Under the pieces are notes generated by a model, which saw nothing but the letters and a program-made list of their open reading frames with translations, made no database searches and was not told the DNA's origin. The position numbers were made by a program, and so were the translations under genes. From Antedon mediterranea (taxonomy: Eukaryota; Echinodermata; Crinoidea; Comatulida; Antedonidae), in assembly GCF_964355755.1 (NCBI RefSeq), contig NC_092672.1, positions 29,818,501 to 29,882,500 on the forward strand: a stretch of 64,000 nucleotides of DNA, read 5' to 3'. Below, piece by piece: positions 43,901 to 56,826 of this stretch. The stretch's first letter is position 1. Each line of letters begins with the position of its first letter.

Positions 43901-45009
43901 AGACATATCTGGCAATGGAAATTACTTAAGTGGATCACCTGATCTAGCATTTACTACTGGTATTTATGGCGAGCAAGATGAAGCAGTATTGATAAACAAA
44001 GATATTGGTTCGCAAATAACATTACTCTATGGACACAATTAAGGCCCGACCTTTACATTGGCTTTCTATGTTCTCATGAACGACGGTTCAAAAAAGGCCT
44101 TCGTTTATTCCGACTCATTTGAAATTATATTTGCGTTTCCTGTTGATCATCTATATCATGTGTCAGAGGTAGCAGTTAATTACAACGTGTATGGTGAAGT
44201 TATTCGTTGCCATGCCTTGCGTTCTGAAGAGTGGACATTCTTTGCTCTTACTTTCAACGGATTCGAAAGAAAAATACGACTTTGGAGAAACGGGGAGATT
44301 GCTTGTATGGCTGATACGGGATTCTCAGAAATCAATTTTGGAAGCATTGTGTTTGGTGGTGACGAGAGTGTAATGAAGATGGCCAAGCTACAGGTTTACT
44401 ATGAGAGCCTTGATGAATATGAGATAAAAGAAGCGAGAGACCTGGATAATGTTATTAGGAGTAAGAATTATTGTCCTTAATACACATCAGTTAATGATTA
44501 TGATTATCAGTTGAAATCATTGTAATCATCATCATCATAAACGTATTGATTTTATTTATTGTTATCCTTACTATCAACATTCATTGTATTCTTGTTATTT
44601 CTGGTTTTTGAGTCATAACTCCTTTTTATGCATATTTTTTTATCCTTTCTAATAAGTACTATAGTTTATAGTAAGTATTTCTAATAACAATGCCGTTTTT
44701 ACTTTCGCCTTTGTCTTTTTATTCTGACTTATAAGTAGTATACATTTTGATTATTTTGCAGGTGATGAATGTCCGAAACCAAACCTTTTCCATGTCCACG
44801 TATCCACAACTGGAAATGCGCCACCATCGGTTGTAAGCCGTTCTTCTACACACTTGGAGGTCTTTTGCGTATTGAGATGTCGCAGAAACATAAATTGTTT
44901 TGGAATTATTTATAATCACGAAACACAAAGCTGTGAAGAATTTAACGGAAATAATTTGTCAAATATTGAGACAGATTTAATTCGCAAGTACTACGTGGCA
45001 GTTCGGTAA
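40920..45009 (+). pseudogene. Copy 4: FTP-LamG-PAN gene with one in-frame stop in exon 5
   Basis: Exons: 40920-40977, 41641-41721, 42140-42223, 43134-43376, 43843-44460 and 44762-45009, all with intact splice borders. Exon 2 is 24 bp short: eight codons (ATSLSVYP) are gone, leaving GKPGSSPVYSTDG, still in frame. Exon 5 has a 3-bp insertion, so GGACACAAAGGC became GGACACAATTAAGGC and creates TAA at 44040-44042. The frame reads on without further damage to the normal stop at 45007. The product would be a truncated protein of about 230 aa with the FTP domain and the first third of LamG, unless the stop is polymorphic or an assembly error. The PAN Cys residues are intact. Confidence 0.8.
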
Positions 45010-47060
45010 ACTGATTGCAGATTTAAAATTGTGATTTAGGCCTACTATTACCGAAAATAGAGTAAAAGGCTAAATAGCTTTCTCCCTCCCTAAAATGTAT
45101 TGTGCGAAAAAGTACATAGTAATTTCATTTACAATTTTAAAATATTTCGAACGTGGCAGCATTGATACAAATCAAAATTGACTTCGAAAATAAAACATCA
45201 CAGATCGCTTTATATTACCGATACCGATTTTATATTTGGGATGATTTAACATTTTGGAGAAAATCTGTCAAAAGATTATTAAATTAAATTATTAAAATTA
45301 TTAAAATATGTTCTTCGTCAGGCAATTATCTTTTGATAACGTCATCACGTCTACAAATTTGATTGACCTTGGTAACGTAATGTCACGTGTATTTTGTATA
45401 GAAATCTTATTATTATGAATGGTCCGGTTTATTATTATACGTATATTATTTTATAAGTAAATTGCGTCCACTTTCGCACTTAAAAAAACATCTGTTTTTA
45501 AAGGTTAGTTAATGACATTTTAAAAATAGCTGAATTGTATTCATCATCAGCAAAAAAAAAAAAAAAACAAACAAAACAAATATTTAAAAAAACATAACCT
45601 AACCTGGCATAAAGAAATAAAAAATAAAAAATAAAACTAACAAAAATAGATAAATAAAAATAAATAAAATAGAATGATAATAATAAATAAATAAATAATA
45701 AAATCATAATAAAAATATAATAATATAACAATAAAAATACATATATATATAATATATATATAAACACATCAGACACAGAGAAAGAAATAACATTAAAAAT
45801 AAAGGAATCAAAAGAAAAGAAACATGAGACAGACAGCAAATATGTCATGACAGTTTCAAAGAAAGGAAGTTTTTCATGTTAAGTCTGACTAAATGAAATT
45901 TTCAGTAAATGTAGTCAGTAAACACATTTATTTAAAGTCATTTAAACAATTAGTCAGATAAATGTGATATTTAAGGTAGTATATTGTTTGTTATTACATT
46001 GAATTAGATATATATTGTACCACGGTGGAGCTTTAACATAAAAACATTTCACTTTTAAGCTAAAAAGGCATCTATTATCCACATATAATCACTGAATCCT
46101 AAATAATATTAATTCAAATTTCATTGATATTTTCAATCGGTTGTTTTTGTTTACTTTGGTTTTTTTAATGATTTTTTGATATTTTTTATTTTTTGGCAGC
46201 CCACCACAAATTTACACTTTCTGGGGTTCGCCTCTCTTATTTAAAATTGTTTTTTTTTACAAACACTGTTAATAGAAAAAAGAAGAGAAATAAATGTTCG
46301 GAATAATAATAACGAAAGTTTAGCAACTTTGTGTAAACATTTTGATTGGCATTTACAATTTATCAAAAATTATCTAGTAAATTGATGTAAGAGTTTGCAA
46401 ATGACAGTTGTAGCCGATAAATAAAATAATTAACTAAATACAAATAACAACAAAATAAATCAATCATTTTTTTTTATTTGTTCACTTTTGAAAAAATGTA
46501 AAATATCATAACACATTAAGATTAAAGGAAAGGAAATATTCAAAAAGGTTCCAATTCCACGAATTGAAAAAATGACGTTTCGTTTAATATGACTAATAAT
46601 AGAGATTTTTAGACAAGAATTTCCCTTCTCATCAATCAAAGGTTTTAATTCTGTTTTCAATTTTTACAAAAACTTTTATCTTGAATGTTTTGAACTTGAT
46701 CGTTTGTATATTATTCGTTTTATTATAATAGAATTTAAAATGCATTTAAAGTCAATTCTAAAGTTTGCTAGTGTCTATTTCTTCAACTTGTTTTCTGCAG
46801 ATTGTCGAAGTTTGTCAACGGGTTTATACTTGTAAACTTTTGAAAACCTTTCTTGATAAACTCGGAGTTTCCTCGAGTTTACAGTTCTTAGGTTTACATC
46901 ATTAGGTAAAACAAAAGTTTATTAAGTAGAAAACGTTTACATTTTTTACTATGTTTTAAGAAATTACATTATATTTTCGCCTAGGCTGTTCGATTCACAA
47001 TATCGCGATAGAACTTGTTCTATTGTGTTTCAACTTTATTCTGTTTTGAACTCGTCGGTT
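45010..47060. other. Spacer after copy 4, homologous to 23180-25040
   Basis: Same order of blocks as behind copy 1, including the minus-frame echo at 46460-46660 and a short TA-rich tract near 45740. An extra A-rich stretch lies at 45551-45590. No gene is seen. Confidence 0.7.
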
Positions 47061-47511
47061 GTAGAATATAATATTAACTAAAGTTAATGAAAATATAGTA
47101 AACACGTCATTATTGACAGGCTGTAGCTAATTAGACTATGAAAATCCATCGAGATCAATGGCCATTTTTGAAATGTAGAGAAGTCTTATGTGTTGCTGAC
47201 GACAAATAGAAATAAATAGTTAATTAATATTGATACATTACAACCGGTAATCTATAGTTTGGCCTACAATATTAACAATCTTTACATTTTATGGTCCCGT
47301 TTTGTTTACAATAAATGTTAATTATCTCTTAAATTTTTTAACACATCATACATACTCACGTTTTTATTGTTTGTCTTGTTGTTTGAATATGTATGCAAGC
47401 GTAGTAGGATTACAATGTCAGTTTATTAACAGAAAGAATTTAACCAACATACATACTTCGGAAATAGTAACACGTCAATCCGTTTTACAAGAGAAAAACT
47501 TAATCGAACTC

Positions 47512-47962
47512 ATGATGTATTTGTTTATTTGTTTTTGTTTTCTTTTCACCTATTTGAATTCTCATGCGGGTGAGTTGATTCTTATTTTTTTCTTCAAATA
47601 GGTAGTACTAATATAAACATTTTGAAATGCTATGATAGGCCAACTTGATATGTATTCTTACATCTTCAGATAGGTGTTTTGTGCATTTCAGTCAAAAAGA
47701 AACTTGTATTTTTTTCTAAAATGCATTTAAACATAGTAAACATATATTTAAAAATAATTAATTAATAAAAACATTCCAAAAATTCAATTACAATATTTAT
47801 GAGAATAGATAATCTATTTAAAACACTAGGCCTAATTCATATAGAAAAAAAATATACTTATTGTTGATCACGAAACAAAAAGCTGTGAAGAATTTTAACG
47901 GAAATAATTTGTCAAATATTGAGACAGATTTAATTCGCAAGTACTACATAGCAGTCTGGTAA
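47512..47962 (+). pseudogene. Exon 1/exon 6 fusion remnant of a deleted array unit
   Basis: Exon 1 (47512-47569, MMYLFICFCFLFTYLNSHA) has a normal GTGAGT donor and is followed by about 300 bp of intron 1. The sequence then jumps near 47871 directly into the second half of exon 6 (GATCACGAAACAAAAAGCTG ... AGTACTACATAGCAG). Exons 2-5 and the first half of exon 6 are missing. An extra T in GAATTTTAACGG shifts the remaining frame. This marks an internal deletion of one whole unit. Confidence 0.85.
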
Positions 47963-48329
47963 AACTGTTGTTGTAATTGAATAATAATAAAAGTCAATAC
48001 AATAAAGTAGAAAAAGAAAGTAAATAATAAGTAAAATAATACTAATAAAACAAATAAAGCAATGATTTAACATTTTTTAAATGTTGTAAAAGGAAACAAA
48101 GAGCAATGTGTTTATTTTCATCTTTTCAATAACAAGAATATTCATGTTAAAAATGTTTACATAGTTAGGTAAAAATGTTTACATAATTATTATTATAAAG
48201 TGAAATTGTTTACATATTATTAGTTAATGTTTAAGTAGGCTTAGGTCTACATCATTAGGTAAAACAAAAGTTTACATTTATTAAGTAAAAATAAAAAATA
48301 ACATATTAGTTTATTTATTAAGTAGAAAA
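47963..48329. other. Spacer with TTTACATAATTAGG-type repeats, no gene
   Basis: AT-rich spacer similar to parts of 31990-32440 and 34630-34960, with degraded copies of the 22-bp repeat near 48145-48190. It ends in AAGTAGAAAA (48320-48329), which is duplicated after the Penelope-like fragment. Confidence 0.6.
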
Positions 48330-48927
48330 AACTCTTTAATTAGTAACCTTGATATCTCAATAAGAATTTTCTTCTATGTCTGCATGTGCTAAATAATTCG
48401 TTTCTTTGATTAAGAGAGCAAATATCAGGCTTATAATATAATGAAATATTTCACTTGCAGACATAGGTTGCAGCGTTTACTTATATTGGAATAAGGCCTA
48501 CATTTGGCTAATACTCGCCATTTAATATTATATTTAATGTTGTCATCTTTAAGTTTCCAAACATGTTGGCTAAGCACTGTACTATTTTTATACTTTTCAT
48601 TACGGAAGGAGCTTGTATGCCCATTGTATCTACACTTAAAAGTATTTTCTGTCAGTCCAACATATGTTTCAACTTTGTTAGTGTAATTTCTTGTGACAGT
48701 GGCCTGGTATACTACACCACTTGTTAAGCATTTCCCATATAAAGGGCAAATCAAATACAAATATATAAACTGAAAGATACACAAATTATGATAAATAAGT
48801 TAACAAACGTTTCATAACTAAACGACTTTTTTTATTAAACATGTAAATATATATGAGATTCTGTAATTGTTGTTTATGTATAACATTGAATGAATAAAGG
48901 TGGTAGTTAACCACAAAAGAAAAAAAA
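48330..48927 (-). mobile_element. Penelope-like element 3' fragment (GIY-YIG part)
   Basis: The minus-strand frame 48784-48431 reads CPLYGKCLTSGVVYQATVTR, ETYVGLTENTFKCRYNGHTS, SFRNEKYKNSTVLSQHVW and KRCNLCLQ. This is the endonuclease-side C-terminus usual in Penelope-like retroelements. A frameshift after KYFII moves the ending (LNQRNELFSTCRHRRKFLL) to another frame. The direct repeat AAGTAGAAAA flanks the fragment (48320-48329 and 48928-48937). The RT part is absent, so it is 5'-truncated and dead. Confidence 0.8.
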
Positions 48928-49405
48928 AAGTAGAAAAGTTTTACATTAATTTTACTATGCTTTAAGAAATTACATTATATTTTCGCCTAGACTGTTTGAT
49001 TCACAATATCACGATAGAACTTGCTATATTGTGATTCAACTTTGACAAAACTTTATTCTGTTTTGAACTCGTCGGTTGTAGAATATAATTTTAAATAAAT
49101 TTAATGAAAATAGTAAATAGGTCATTATTGACAGGCTAGCTAATTAGACTACGACAATCCATCGAGATCAATGGCGATGTTTTAATATACAGAAGTCTTA
49201 TGCGTTGCTGAAGTAAAATTTCTATAACCCAAGAATAGTTACTCAATTATTTAGTGAAGCATCCATTCATTGACTGCGGCTGTAAGTAACGAAGATTCTA
49301 AATTTCATCCGCCAGAGCGCCTCTTAAGTTTACGCATGTGCACTTAATTCCTATAAGTAAACTATCTTAAACGTTGAGGGCACTTTTGGAACGTGGTTCT
49401 TCCAA

Positions 49406-51188
49406 TAAAAGAATAGATAGAGTTAAATCGACTAAATTCCTTGGAGTACATATTGATGAATTTCTCACATATTATAAGAATCACATCAATGTTACAGCTA
49501 GGAAAATATCTCGATATGTAGGCATACTATATAAAGTAAGACATTTTTTACCAACCTATGCTCTCTGGACAATATACAAATCACTCATTGAACCAGTATT
49601 AAATTATTGCAACATACTATGGTGTAGTACATTTCCAAGTTATCTAGATGAGTTAGTTATTTAAACTCCAGAAAAGGGCATTTCGAGCTATAACATGGTC
49701 ATAGTTTAATGATTCAATGACTGAATGTTTCTATAAATTTAAACTTCTTAAAATTGCGGATATCAATAGGTACCAAATTGAGCTTTTCATGTATAATGTT
49801 ACTACTAATCAGGACGTGCGTTTTTCATCGCTCTTTATTAAAAATGGTTCTTACCATTATTATAATGTAAGTAAACGTATGGCTTAAAGCAAATAAGCTG
49901 TTACTGAATGTCAGCAAAACTAATTACGTTGTTTTTAGAACTACCCAAAAGAACTTTGACAAAAACCAGTTTAAAATAAAAATGAATAATGTGTTATTAC
50001 ATAGAAAAGAAAATGTGACATTTCTAGGTGTAATTTTAAACGAAAATCTTAACTGGAAACATCACATACAGCTTATTAGGAAAAAAATGTCTAGGGCAAT
50101 TGGTATACTTTTAAAAGTAAGAGAATTCTTTCCTCATAAAGTCCGTATTAGTCTTTATAACACCTTAGTATTACCTCACCTTCAGTATGGTAACTTAATA
50201 TAGGGAAATACATACAAGAGCAAATTAGAAGTAATACTAAAACTCCAAAAGAGAGCAGCTGTAAAATGCATTACCTTCTCTAAATCCAGACAAGCCTCAG
50301 AGCCACTGTTTAAGAAACTAAAAATAATAAACGTTTATGATATTTACAAAGTAAACGTCATAGGATTTATGGCAAACGTAAAATTCAATGAATTACCACA
50401 TCACATTTTAAATATTTTTAATTACTGTGACAGTATTAGGCCTACTCATAACCTCAGAACAGAAACTGAATTCGAAATTCCCTTCACAAGACTAACTTGC
50501 AGTCAACAGTTTATACACATATATGGACCAAAATTGTGGAAAGAATTCACTTGTAATGGTGGTAATAAACCGGTTATCTTAAAGAAACAAAATAAATGTA
50601 TAAAAAAACAGGTCAAAAAATACTTTTTATCACTCTATGCTGATTAACAACACCTTTGTTTATTTAAGTTCTATATACTTGTTCTTATGTAAAAGGGTCC
50701 TACAAAAAAACGAAGCTACAGCTTTTTTATGCAGGATCCCTGTTTTCAGTTGTACTGTAATTATGATGTACTGTAATTGATGACTAAATAAATGTGGAAT
50801 AAATAATACAAGATCTAAAGACAAAATGAGATTAAGAAAACGTAATCGTACTTCCACTAGTTTTACTGTGTCATGTGTGGGACCTAAATTGTGGAATGAC
50901 TTGAATTACGAACTACAAAGTACCAAATCAATATTTATATTTAAATCATTGTTTAAAGAACATTTATTATCATTTTACAAATAATTTTAAAATAATACTT
51001 GTTGCAGGATTTAGCTTTTTTTATTATTTATGTTTTAGTTTTTAGGCTAGTTAGGGACGTAGGGGGACACAACTAATCAAGCTCTTTTGAGTTTTTATGT
51101 GTTTCCTTTTCATCTTTTTTTTTCTATGTTCTCATATATTGTTGTATATTTTCATGATTGATGATGAATAAAGAATATTTGAATTTGA
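49406..51188 (+). mobile_element. 5'-truncated LINE, itself interrupted by a second LINE
   Basis: The conserved flank (TTGGAACGTGGTTC.TCCAA / GGTCACTGT, contiguous at 5060-5085) is split here. The outer LINE begins at 49406: STKFLGVHIDEFLTYYKNHI, ARKISRYVGILYKVRHFLP and IEPVLNYCNILWCSTFPSYL. A frameshift then leads to KLQKRAFRAITWS. It resumes at about 50804 with NTRSKDKMRLRKRN and VGPKLWNDLNYELQST, ending in a 3' UTR with TGATGAATAAAGAATATTTG. Only the thumb/connection end of the RT ORF remains. Confidence 0.85.
49868..50803 (+). mobile_element. Inner LINE 3' fragment nested in the outer one
   Basis: The frame starts VNVWLKANKLLLNVSKTNYV and continues MNNVLLHRKENVTFLGVILN, KKMSRAIGILLKVREFFP and LVLPHLQYGNLI, then a TAG. 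It resumes KLQKRAAVKCITFSKSRQAS, THNLRTETEFEIPF and IYGPKLWKEFTC, ending in TAA at 50644-50646. The motif order duplicates that of the outer element, which shows two insertions. It is truncated and carries at least one stop. Confidence 0.8.
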
Positions 51189-51524
51189 AGGTCACTGTGT
51201 GTTTTTAAATTATGCATTTAAATAGTTAATCAATATTCATTACAATCGGTAATCTATAGTTTTGCCTCAAATATGAACAATTTAAATTTTTACATTTATG
51301 ATCAAGTTTTGTTCACTATAAATTTAAATTATTATATTGTTAACACATCATGCATACAAACGTTTGTATTGTTTTAGTGTTACATTAAAAATTATTTTAA
51401 TATGTATGCAAGCGTAGTAGGATTACAATGCCAGTTTATTAACAGAAAGAATGTAACCAACATACATACTTCGGAAATAGTAACAAGTCAATCCGTTTTA
51501 CAAGAGAAAAACTTAATCGAACTC

Positions 51525-54500
51525 ATGATGTATTTGTTTATTTGTTTTTGTTTTCTTTTCACCTATTTGAATTCTCATGCGGGTGAGTTTATTTTAATTT
51601 TTTTCTTCAAGCAGGTAGTACTAATATAACAATTTTGAAATGCTATGATAGGCAACTTGATATGCATTCTTACATCTTCAGATTGGTGTTTTGTGTATTT
51701 CAGTCCAAAAAATGTGTTTTTTTTGTGCTAAAATGCATTATTAAAGCACAGTAAACATATATTTAAAAATAACTAATTCATAAAAACATTCCAAATTCAA
51801 TTACAATATTTATGAGAATAGTAAATAATGTATTTAAAACACTAATTCATATAGAAAAAAAATATAATGTAATATTTATGAGAATGTTTATTTTCGTGTG
51901 TTTAAAAAATGTATGTAAATATTATTATGATATTTGCAGTCTTCTGCTTTAAAATATAATGAATATAGTTCTTTGAAAGAGAATGAAAAAAAACGGTCTA
52001 CATAATTTTAGATTCTTTTCTTTATTAAATTACATTTTTCTTATGTACAATTTTTAATAAACGTATTTGAAAGAAATATAAAACTAATAATAAATTTAAG
52101 ATTTATAGCTAATAGAAAAGAATTTTGGAACGACGATAAAGGAATGAACATATCGCTACTTTTTAAAGAATCATTATTTGTAACCAATTAAATCAAAATA
52201 GTAGATTTCTTATCTCATTTATGATTTACTCATATCTTATGGAAAGCCTGCAACATCATTGTCTGTATATCAAAGTTTTCTACCTGTATATTTGACTGAC
52301 GGGAAGGAAATAGAACCAGGCTGTTTCCATTCAGGTGATATACTGTCTAGGCCACCGTAATCTAAAATAAATAATTATGTACAGCGATCCATATATGGTT
52401 ATACCATGGAGAAATAAGTTATATTTCTCCATCCATGGTTATATACGAAATTCGCATGGGTTAGGCCTATTTGGTTTGCGCGAGATGAACATTGATACAA
52501 ATGCCAACAAAGGGATTTGGCGTTTTTTCATCGATTTTGGCATAAAACTTATTCCATTCGTGAAACTGTAATTCAGCTATTCAAGTGTCAAGAATTGCAA
52601 TTGAGGAGATTTTATTTTCGGGCTATACTGGGCCACAGAAATATGGCGAATATTTACTATTGGCCGCCTTGGCTATATGCTATTTAGGGCTATAACTTTA
52701 CGTAAACAGATACAAATTCATAACATAAATATTTACATTTTTTAAATCACAAACACAGGTTGGTGAGTGGCTGAAAGTTGATCTTGGAGCCGACTATACG
52801 ATTACAACAGTGGTCATCATTAATAGAATAAGTAAACTTATTTATCGCAATTAATAATGTCATTTTCACCTTCCATTCCACGTACAATTATCATTTTTAT
52901 ACGTATTTAACTTATCATTTTACCTAATAACATATAAAAATAATATAATATATTATAAATAATATATAAATATATAAAACAATATTATTGTTTTATATAT
53001 TTGCACATTCTACCAAAGTAGTTAAGGCACTTGTGGAAAACAAAACAAAAATTACCAAATCTAGTCAAAACTCCACATAACTGCTTTCCGTTTACTATAG
53101 TACAAAACTCACATTTGTTTGTTAGTTATGTGAGCGTCTCACTAGACAATACAAATCAGTAGGGTGGGGACGGACGCATTTTGTATAATTATTTGTACTC
53201 TATGAAATGATGACTTTTTGGCTTTTCCTGTTGTTGTTGCCGCCAAACAATGGGCCAGAATTCATTTATGACTTTGGTTTTTTTTCTCCTTCTTTCTTAT
53301 AGCCCACTTTTATTCATTCTTTCATATCCTAACATAATAATTAGAATTCTCCCTTTATATAAACCATTATTATCTAACATATTTAACATTTGTCCACTTA
53401 AATTATTTATGTCATTTTCTGAACAAACAAGACTTATTCAAATTATGTGTCAAATCATGATTTTACCAACAATTCATGACCAAAGAATATGGGTGGTTTA
53501 TTATACTTTGTGATGTATCATTCCTTAACCAGTAAAACAATTTCGTCAATGGATTTGGCCCACTGTGTGCCGCAGTCATTATTGATCGTTATGTTATTCA
53601 TTTTTTATCGTTACGGTATCATTATCGATCGTTACGGTATCGTTATCGATGTCACTATCACTATTGATATCAATATTATTATGATCATCATTACTTAAAT
53701 CTTACGTACATCTTAACTTAATTAAATATTTCTAAACAGCTCCATCTGATTTTAACAATGAACGAATTGCTGGTGCTGTGGTAACTATTAAAACGGATGA
53801 TATGAGTACAGAAACCACGTGTGGTCATACTGTAACAATTGCCGATTCGTTACGCGCTCCATTGATTCAATTTACCTGCAACCCACCAATCAGAGGACGC
53901 TACGTGAAACTATGCTTTCCGAATAAAAAGAAATTCATTACCATTTGTGAAATTAAGGTCTACACAGATGATTTAAGCCAAGGTAAGTTGTTAGATAAAC
54001 CTTTTTTTTTAAATAGTAGGCCTATTATTAACTTATCTTTGTATTACTTCTTTTTCAGTTTTAATAATTTAGTTATACTCATGTACGACAAGCCAATGTA
54101 CAGAGACGAGAGTGGGAAAAGATTTTGCACTCTTACCATAATGTTATAACTTGATATAATATATTTCAATAAACACAGAAAACCGTTAATAATTTGTTCA
54201 TATGATACCAAAATTAGCCTATTCTACGTAGGTCATTTGATGTTCTAAATTTTACAGAGCCTCAGTGTGCGACTCCAATCCAAGTCAGTCCATTGAACAA
54301 AACTTTCCATTTACAAGACATATCTGGCAATGGAAATTACTTAAGTGGATCGCCTGATATAGCATTTACTACTGGTATTTATGGCGAGCAAGATGGAGCA
54401 GTATTGATAAACAAAGATATTGGTTCGCAAATAACATTACTCTATGGACACAAAGGCCCAACTTTTACATTGGCTTTCTATGTTTTCATGAACGACAGTT

Positions 54501-56826
54501 CGAAAAAGGCCTTCGTTTATTCCGACTCATTTGAAATTATATTTGCGTTTCCTGTTGATCATCTGTTTCATGTGTCAGAGGTAGCGGTTAATTACAACTT
54601 GTATGGTGAAGTTATTCGTTGCCATGCCTTGCGTTCTGAAGAGTGGACATTCTTTGCTCTTACATTCAACAGATTCGAAAGAAAAATACGATTTTGGCGA
54701 AACGGGGAGATTGCTTGTATGGCTGATACGGAATTCTCGGAAATCAATTTTGGAAGCATTGTGTTTGGTTGCGACGAGAGTGTAATGAAGATGGCCAAGC
54801 TACAGGTTTACCGTGAGAGCCTTGATGAATATGAGATCAAAGAAGCGAGAGACCTGTACAAGGTTATTAGGAGTAAGAATTATTGTCTTTAGTAAATAGA
54901 CATATACATCAGTTAATGATTATGATTATCAGTTGAAATAATTGTAATCATCATCATATTCACTATCAGTGTCACCATCATCATCATCATCATCATCATA
55001 AATGTATTCATTTTATTTATTGTTTTGTTATCGTTATTATCAACAAATATATTCATTGTAGTCTTGTTGTTTCTGGTGTTTAATAATAACAATAACAACT
55101 TTATTTAAAAACGGATGCAACACTTGAATCACCATATTGGTGTTTTTCACAAGGCCGTTACTTACTACAAAACTATTTATACTATTACACAAGTTATTAA
55201 TTACAGTACAAAAACAACAACAACAAAAAAAAAAAAAAAAAAAAAAAAGATTTCATGAAAAAATATAGAGTTTCAAGTATATTTTATCTTTGGTCATTTA
55301 TCATTTTTTTAAATATATGTATATTAGGAGCTGTAATTGCATTTGAGTTTATAGCATTTAAACTATTCCATAGCTTTGCGCCAGAATACGAGAAACTTTT
55401 CTTTTTATACTCAGTGTTTGCCTTATGTAAACTTAGAATATCTTTTGATCTAGTATTATATGTTTGTTTGCGTTCATAGAATCTGTTTCTTAAGTAGGAT
55501 GGTGTCAAGTTATTCATTATTTTATACATTGTGACTGCTTCGTTGTAATATTGTTTTTCTTCTAAATTAGGCCAATTTAAATCTTTGAGCGCCTGTGAGC
55601 TAGAGTCATACCTAGATGTATGTGTAATTATTTTAGCCGCTCTATTTTGGAGTACTTGGAGTTTATATTTGAGGGTTTGGTTACAACGACCCCATACTAC
55701 ATTGCAGTAGTCAAAATGGTGGGCTATGATAGATTTGTACATTAATGACTGAATATTTTGAGGGAAAATATTGCTGCATTTTTTTAGATAGTACAGACCT
55801 GATATTACTTTATTTTTCACCTGATCTATTTGTTTATGCCATTTTAAATTTTCATCGATAATAACACCTAAATGTTTACAGTTATTTACCTTTTCAAGTT
55901 TTGTACCGTCTATATTAATATTAATATCCATGTTAATCAATTTATTTAATTTTTGATGTGTTCCTAAAATTATATATTCAGTCTTTTTAATGTTTAGACT
56001 TAATTTGTTACTTGCTAACCATAGTTGTACATGTTTTAGATCAGTATTTACTTTGCTTATTATATCGTGTATGTCTTTAGATGCATAATATAACGCAGTG
56101 TCATCTGCGTACATGCTTACATTTACATGAGAAACTGAGTTAGGTAGATCATTAATATACATGATAAATAGAAGGGGACCTAATATTGATCCCTGAGGGA
56201 TTCCACAAACACTATTAGACTTTACCGAATCAACATTGTTAATATTAGTAATATGTGTACGATTTGTTAAATAATTTTCAAACCATTTGATAACATGATT
56301 AGCAAAATTAAAATTGTGTAGTTTTTTTTATTAGTATCTGGTGATTAACAGTGTCGAAAGCTTTTTTGAGATCAAGCATTATTAGTCCTATGTATTTACC
56401 ATAACGATCCTTTTATGCATATTTTTGTATCCTTTCTAAAATTAGTACTATAGTTTATAGTAAGGTATTTTCTAATAACAATGCTGTTTTACTGTCGCCT
56501 TTGTCTTTTTATTCGGACTTAGAAGTAATATACATTTTTATTATTTTGCAGGTGATGAATGCTCGAAACCAAACCTTTTCCACGTCCACGTTTCCACAAC
56601 TGGAAATGCGCCACCATCGGTTATAATCCATTCTTCTACACACTCGGAGGTCTTCTGCGTATTGAGATGTCGCAGAAACATAAATTGTTTTGGAATTATT
56701 TATACTCATGAAACACAAAGCTGTGAAGAATTTAACGGAAATAATTTGTCAAATATTGAGACAGATTTAATTAGAAAAAATTTTAAAAAGTACTACGTAG
56801 CAGTCCGGCAAAACTGTTGTAATTGA
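51525..56826 (+). pseudogene. Copy 5: FTP-LamG-PAN gene with two lost splice acceptors
   Basis: Exon positions: 51525-51582, about 52230-52334, 52748-52831, 53740-53982, 54258-54872 and 56552-56826. Frames of exons 1, 4, 5 and 6 are open. The end of intron 1 is deleted, so exon 2 follows TTTATGATTTACTC with no usable AG. The exon 3 acceptor AAAG is AAAT at 52744-52747. In exon 4 the Trp of KLWFP is Cys. Exon 6 is a variant that ends AVRQNCCN instead of AVR. Intron 5 holds a LINE fragment. An in-frame AG within exon 3 (CTGAAAG/TTGATCTT) could partly rescue splicing, but would lose EWLK. Probably non-functional, or expressed without a proper FTP domain. Confidence 0.7.
55082..56408 (-). mobile_element. 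5'-truncated LINE in intron 5 of copy 5
   Basis: The other copies run from TTTCTGGTGTTTGAGTCATAACTCC to TTTTATGCATA. Here that join is replaced by about 1.3 kb. On the minus strand the RT begins at LKKAFDTVNHQ, breaks frame near 56325, and continues GIPQGSILGPLLFIMYINDLP, VSMYADDTALYYA (catalytic YADD) and LWLASNKLSLNIKKTEYIIL. The open part 56162-55284 (292 aa) ends in a normal tail (YNTRSKD, KLWNSL). The 3' end is A-rich with a T/A/G microsatellite. Eleven host bases (GAGTCATAACT) were lost at the insertion. Confidence 0.85.

Noticed and set aside
55201-55250. A-rich run as a poly(A) tail of a + strand element
   Set aside because: It lies within the 3' region of a minus-strand LINE whose real junction is near 55082.
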